A stretch of 34,650 nucleotides of DNA, from the NCBI GenBank assembly GCA_947507155.1, contig CANNOC010000023.1:1-34650 (forward strand). The letters are read 5' to 3'. Source of the stretch: an uncultured Collinsella sp. (GTDB taxonomy: Bacteria; Actinomycetota; Coriobacteriia; Coriobacteriales; Coriobacteriaceae). Below the pieces are notes generated by a model. The model made no database searches and had not been told where the DNA came from. It saw nothing but the letters and a program-made list of their open reading frames with translations. This document shows, piece by piece, positions 31,878 to 34,650 of this stretch (its first letter is position 1; each line of letters begins with the position of its first letter). Both the position numbers and the translations under genes were made by a program.

Positions 31878-33275
31878 ATGCCGCTCTCCTTCGTCATCGC
31901 GCGCTACTTCGCCTACGCGTTCGCGGCGGTCGCCACGGCGTGGCTCGCCTCGTTCATGGCGCTCTCCGCGGCGATCGACGCGGGCTTCGTCTACGAGGCA
32001 AGCTGGGGGCCGGCCAATGTGCGCGAGGTCGCGGAGGGCCTGGCACGCGACGGCGTCTGCGGGCAGCAGGACGTGCCGACGGCGTACCGCTACCTCATCC
32101 TGAACGAGGACGGATACGTGCTGATGACAGACCTCGAGGGCACGCGGCTCGAGGACGCGACGGAAATGGCCCGTGCGGCACTCGCCGCGGATCCGGGCAC
32201 AGTGGAGATTGAGGGCGGGGGCTCGGGCCTCACCTACGCCGCGTTCCCGCTCAAGGGCGGCGGGGCCTGCGCACTCGCCAGCGAGTACCTGCCGCAGTGG
32301 GTCTCGCGCGACCTCGCCGGCCTGCTTCCCGACCCGCAGAGCCTCATGCTCGTCGGCGCCGCTGCGGGCAGCGCGCTCGCGCTCGCGCTCGTGGCGCGCC
32401 GCGCGAGCCGCGTGATCTCGCGCAAGATGGCGCCGCTCGCGGAGGCGGCGGGGCGCGTCGGCGCGGGGGATCTCGACTTCGCGGTCGGCAGCACCAACGT
32501 GCGCGAGGTGAACGATGTCCTCGCCGCGATGGACGCCATGCGGGCCTCCCTCGCCGAGTCGCTCGAGGCCCGCTGGGCCGCGGAGCGGGGGCAGCGCGAG
32601 CAGGTGGCGTCGCTCGCCCACGACCTCAAGACGCCGCTCACCGTGCTGCGCGCCAACGCCGACTTCGTGGCGGAGGAGCTGGAAGACGAGAAAGACGCCG
32701 AAATCGCGGCCGCCGCGCGCGACATAGCCGGCGGTGTCGAAAGGCTCGACGGCTACGTGCACCTGCTCATCGAGGCCTCACGCGGGTCCGGCGGGGCGGA
32801 GAGGGCCCCCATGCGGCCGGCCGAGCTCTGCGAGCAGGTTCTCGCCGAGGCCGCCCAGATCGCCCGGGCGCGAGGCGTGGCGCTCGACGCGGCCACGGGC
32901 CCCGCTGTCGCGGGCGCGCCCGAGGCCGCGCTCGACAGAACCGCCCTGGCGCGAGCCGCCGCGAACCTCGTGGCCAACGCCGCCGAGCACGCGCGCTCGC
33001 GCGTGGCTGTCTCCTGCGACGTCGAGGGCGGCCATCTCGTCATCGAGGTTGCCGACGACGGACCGGGCTTTTCTCCCGCCGCCCTCGAACGCGGCTGCGA
33101 GCGCCTCTTCACAGACGACTCCTCCCGCTCCTCGCGTGACGGAGGCCGCCACTACGGGCTCGGCCTCCACGTCGCCTCCGAGGCCGCGAGCGCCCACGGG
33201 GGCTCCGTCTCGCTCGCCAACAGCCCCTCGGGCGGCGCGGTGGCCACCATCGCGGTCCCCCTGTGCGGGGCCTGA
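31878..33275 (+). CDS. Sensor histidine kinase
   Basis: The 465-residue kinase has a membrane segment (about 8-30), a short extracytoplasmic sensor (about 30-150), a second membrane segment (about 155-175), and a HAMP-like stretch (about 176-228). The phospho-acceptor His248 is in SLAHDLKTPLT; the N box ANLVANAAEHA, G1 ADDGPGF and G2 YGLGLH follow. The layout matches NisK/SpaK-like and BceS-unlike sensors with an external loop. Start is uncertain: ATG 31878 has a weak site; GTG 31839 would overlap the regulator's end and add 13 residues. It pairs with the regulator upstream. Confidence 0.9.
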   Translation: MPLSFVIARYFAYAFAAVATAWLASFMALSAAIDAGFVYEASWGPANVREVAEGLARDGVCGQQDVPTAYRYLILNEDGYVLMTDLEGTRLEDATEMARAALAADPGTVEIEGGGSGLTYAAFPLKGGGACALASEYLPQWVSRDLAGLLPDPQSLMLVGAAAGSALALALVARRASRVISRKMAPLAEAAGRVGAGDLDFAVGSTNVREVNDVLAAMDAMRASLAESLEARWAAERGQREQVASLAHDLKTPLTVLRANADFVAEELEDEKDAEIAAAARDIAGGVERLDGYVHLLIEASRGSGGAERAPMRPAELCEQVLAEAAQIARARGVALDAATGPAVAGAPEAALDRTALARAAANLVANAAEHARSRVAVSCDVEGGHLVIEVADDGPGFSPAALERGCERLFTDDSSRSSRDGGRHYGLGLHVASEAASAHGGSVSLANSPSGGAVATIAVPLCGA

Positions 33276-33287
33276 CGAATCAGGCCC

Positions 33288-33482
33288 TCACACTGGCATA
33301 CCTCGCAACCAAACGCTTCCCGGATAATTCATGAGGCCGTACTCGTATTCGAGCCTGCCTATCTCTGCGGCAAGCGCCTCCGTCATGTAGAAGGTTTTCG
33401 TGCGGCCCGTCGACTTCGCCAGGCGGTCGTACCTGTTCGCGAGGTCCTCGGGGGTTCTCAGGGCTGCGGTGGCGGTTGCCAT
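33288..33482 (-). CDS. Short ribbon-helix-helix antitoxin-like protein
   Basis: The 64-residue protein resembles RelB/DUF6290-type antitoxins: a beta strand near residues 3-10, TPEDLANRYDRLAKSTGRTKTF with MTEALAAEIGRLEYEY, then it diverges to NYPGSVWLRGMPV and stops. Typical members continue 10-25 residues in a toxin-binding tail, so this one looks shortened. No RelE-like toxin follows; the histidine kinase gene lies 12 bases away, convergent. The ATG at 33482 has GGGAGGTG five bases upstream, and a palindromic operator precedes it. It may be a relic or a solitary DNA-binding regulator. Confidence 0.7.
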   Translation of the reverse strand: MATATAALRTPEDLANRYDRLAKSTGRTKTFYMTEALAAEIGRLEYEYGLMNYPGSVWLRGMPV

Positions 33483-33502
33483 GATGCACCTCCCGGTTAG
33501 AT

Positions 33503-33518
33503 GTAATACGTGTATTAC
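33503..33518 (-). promoter_or_regulatory. Palindromic operator for the ribbon-helix-helix protein
   Basis: GTAATAC (33503-33509) and GTATTAC (33512-33518) are perfect inverse copies around GT. The site lies 21 bases before the start codon, where ribbon-helix-helix antitoxins commonly repress their own transcription. TATTAC/TAATAC can also act as a -10, so binding would block the promoter. Confidence 0.6.
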
Positions 33519-34033
33519 TTTCTATCACATCACCCGAACCCCGCACCGGCGTTCGGTCGTATCTGCTTTTTTACCTTACATTTTGTCAACCGGCCCATGC
33601 TCGGCTTGTTCAGCCGGATTAAATCAACTGTTAAATCAATCCAGGCCTGTAGGGGGCGGTGGAAATCTTTCGAGGACTGGGGGCGCCGTCCCTGGGTCGG
33701 CTCCTCGATGGCCGCGGCTGAATTCCCCTGCCATCGGCTGCGTGGGTTCCGGCACGGGGCTCTGGCGCTGCTCGAACTGGGCGCAAGACTCGGCTGTTGG
33801 TCGTACCGGACGGCATACGTTTTGAGACCGGCAAGCTGATGCCGGCTCGAGGACAGCGGCCCGGTGCACCGGGCCGATCGATAGCGGTCTCAGGTTCACA
33901 GCGCAGCTTCTCAGGGCTCGCATATATAGGAAGACTTGATTGGCAATCGATTTTAATGAAGTCGGCAGCGCATGTCAGAGTTTTCAACAAATTTAACATG
34001 CCACCCTTTATATCCGCACGCGCGTAATTCAAC
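33519..34033. other. Gene-poor stretch, no recognisable gene
   Basis: About 515 bases with several overlapping short frames on both strands, none resembling a known family and none with a good ribosome binding site. The stretch contains the 9-mer TTAAATCAA twice (33619-33627 and 33631-33639) and a 20-bp palindrome (33857-33876). Base composition changes from G+C-rich to A+T-rich near 33,890. It may be decayed accessory sequence. Confidence 0.6.
33857..33876. repeat. 20-bp perfect palindrome
   Basis: CGGCCCGGTG followed directly by CACCGGGCCG is a perfect 20-bp palindrome with no spacer. It could be a binding site or form a cruciform. No T-run follows. Confidence 0.65.
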
Positions 34034-34650
34034 TCATAAGGACCGGCTATCCCTTACCTGTGACACAATCTCAAACGCACAGAACAGAATCATCAGTCCA
34101 ATCATCGCATAAGAGGCAGCCGAACCTTCAAGCACTATTCCACAAAGAACAATCTCCGCGCCGCCAATAAGAACTGTTATCAGGCGCTCTGCCTTTTTGC
34201 TCTCGCCGCTCGCATAAAAAGGCGGCAAAGCGCACAAGATCACATATAGCCCGGGAAGGGAATACAGGATCGATAGTCCAAGCCCCCCATCAACCGCAGT
34301 GTTTTGCGTAAGAATCAACTGAACCCAAACGGCAATTATCACTGAGCAGGTTGTCGATAAAAGAAGACTAGAAATATAGCACGCAACAAAGTCCCGTCGC
34401 ATTCGAACAGAGAAATCCGCGAACTCTCTTCGCCGCGTGGAAACAATAAGGTACACAGAAATTGCAATAGAACCAATCAGAGAAAACAGCGGAACAACCA
34501 GCAATTCAAGCTTATTACCCCATCGATCAACCACACCCCCACTCCAATGAGCGGGAATTGTATCAGGGAGGACTGACCAAGCCGCCCATAGAATCAGGAA
34601 TGGAAGAATAGAGAGGATGAAAGATGATAATTGCCGTTTGGGTTCAGTTG
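34034..34650 (-). CDS. SdpI/DUF1648-type membrane protein, start beyond window
   Basis: The frame stays open to the right edge, giving about 205 residues of a protein whose N-terminus is missing. Read from the edge, it has a hydrophobic helix followed by VLPDTIPAHWSGGVVDRWGNK, the DUF1648 signature found in SdpI-like immunity proteins. Four to five more membrane helices follow, interrupted by basic loops (STRRREFADF) and ending QVRDSRSL. SdpI in Bacillus protects against the SdpC toxin and acts as a signal sensor; family members have varied roles. The apparent internal GTG start at 34534 is rejected because the conserved motif lies upstream of it. G+C is lower than in the ABC module. Confidence 0.72.
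   Translation of the reverse strand, partial: TEPKRQLSSFILSILPFLILWAAWSVLPDTIPAHWSGGVVDRWGNKLELLVVPLFSLIGSIAISVYLIVSTRRREFADFSVRMRRDFVACYISSLLLSTTCSVIIAVWVQLILTQNTAVDGGLGLSILYSLPGLYVILCALPPFYASGESKKAERLITVLIGGAEIVLCGIVLEGSAASYAMIGLMILFCAFEIVSQVRDSRSL

Noticed and set aside
33400..34032. Short frames in the region after the antitoxin-like gene
   Set aside because: No homology recognised, no ribosome binding sites, mutually overlapping on both strands.

Overview
The window looks like a chromosome segment of a Coriobacteriia actinobacterium, probably Collinsella or a close relative. The basis is the G+C-rich coding, actinobacterial gene neighbourhoods (lexA–LysM gene–nrdR divergently arranged; an FHA/GarA-type gene beside a MerR gene), and Firmicutes-like neighbourhoods (ftsK–rodZ–pgsA–cinA–recA and rny–spoVS–miaB). 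This is inference from gene order and protein sequence; no database was searched. Bases 1-47 are not biological: they match an Illumina dual-index P5/Read-1 adapter, so the left edge is an untrimmed contig end.

Bases 48-16,710 (plus strand) are a housekeeping block. It starts with the 3' end of an RNase J gene, then ftsK, a RodZ-like gene, yajQ, rimO, pgsA and pncC/cinA, closed by a hairpin. recA–recX follows, with an SOS box inside the recA promoter spacer. The next operon is rny, an orphan HATPase-fold gene, spoVS, miaB, miaA and hflX. It meets, in a 16-bp convergent overlap, the minus-strand pair lexA–DUF1624 membrane protein. Divergent from lexA is a LysM/membrane gene that is probably the SOS cell-division inhibitor of this lineage. 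Three SOS boxes exactly 28 bp apart lie between them. nrdR (start codon inside an 11-bp perfect inverted repeat) and dut follow.

Bases 19,600-20,120 hold no gene but contain a dense nest of palindromic repeats. Two complete hairpin elements share an identical 36-nt loop in opposite orientations but have different, internally self-complementary arms; two half copies lie nearby. This is the most unusual structure in the window.

Bases 20,121-28,176 carry a processive-type lipid glycosyltransferase (-), trxB (+), a DUF1836 regulator (+), a DegV protein (-), and a minus-strand operon running pgsA paralogue, FHA protein, MerR regulator, apt and NlpC/P60 hydrolase, with recognisable promoter and terminator.

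Bases 28,653-33,275 are visibly richer in G+C and form an accessory module: a LanFEG-type lantibiotic-immunity ABC transporter (ATPase plus two permeases), a 62-residue membrane peptide, and a response regulator/histidine kinase pair. No lantibiotic precursor or synthetase is visible, so it is probably a sensing and self-protection cassette. A shortened ribbon-helix-helix antitoxin with an intact palindromic operator, a gene-poor stretch, and an SdpI-like immunity-type membrane protein running off the right edge (lower G+C) complete the window.
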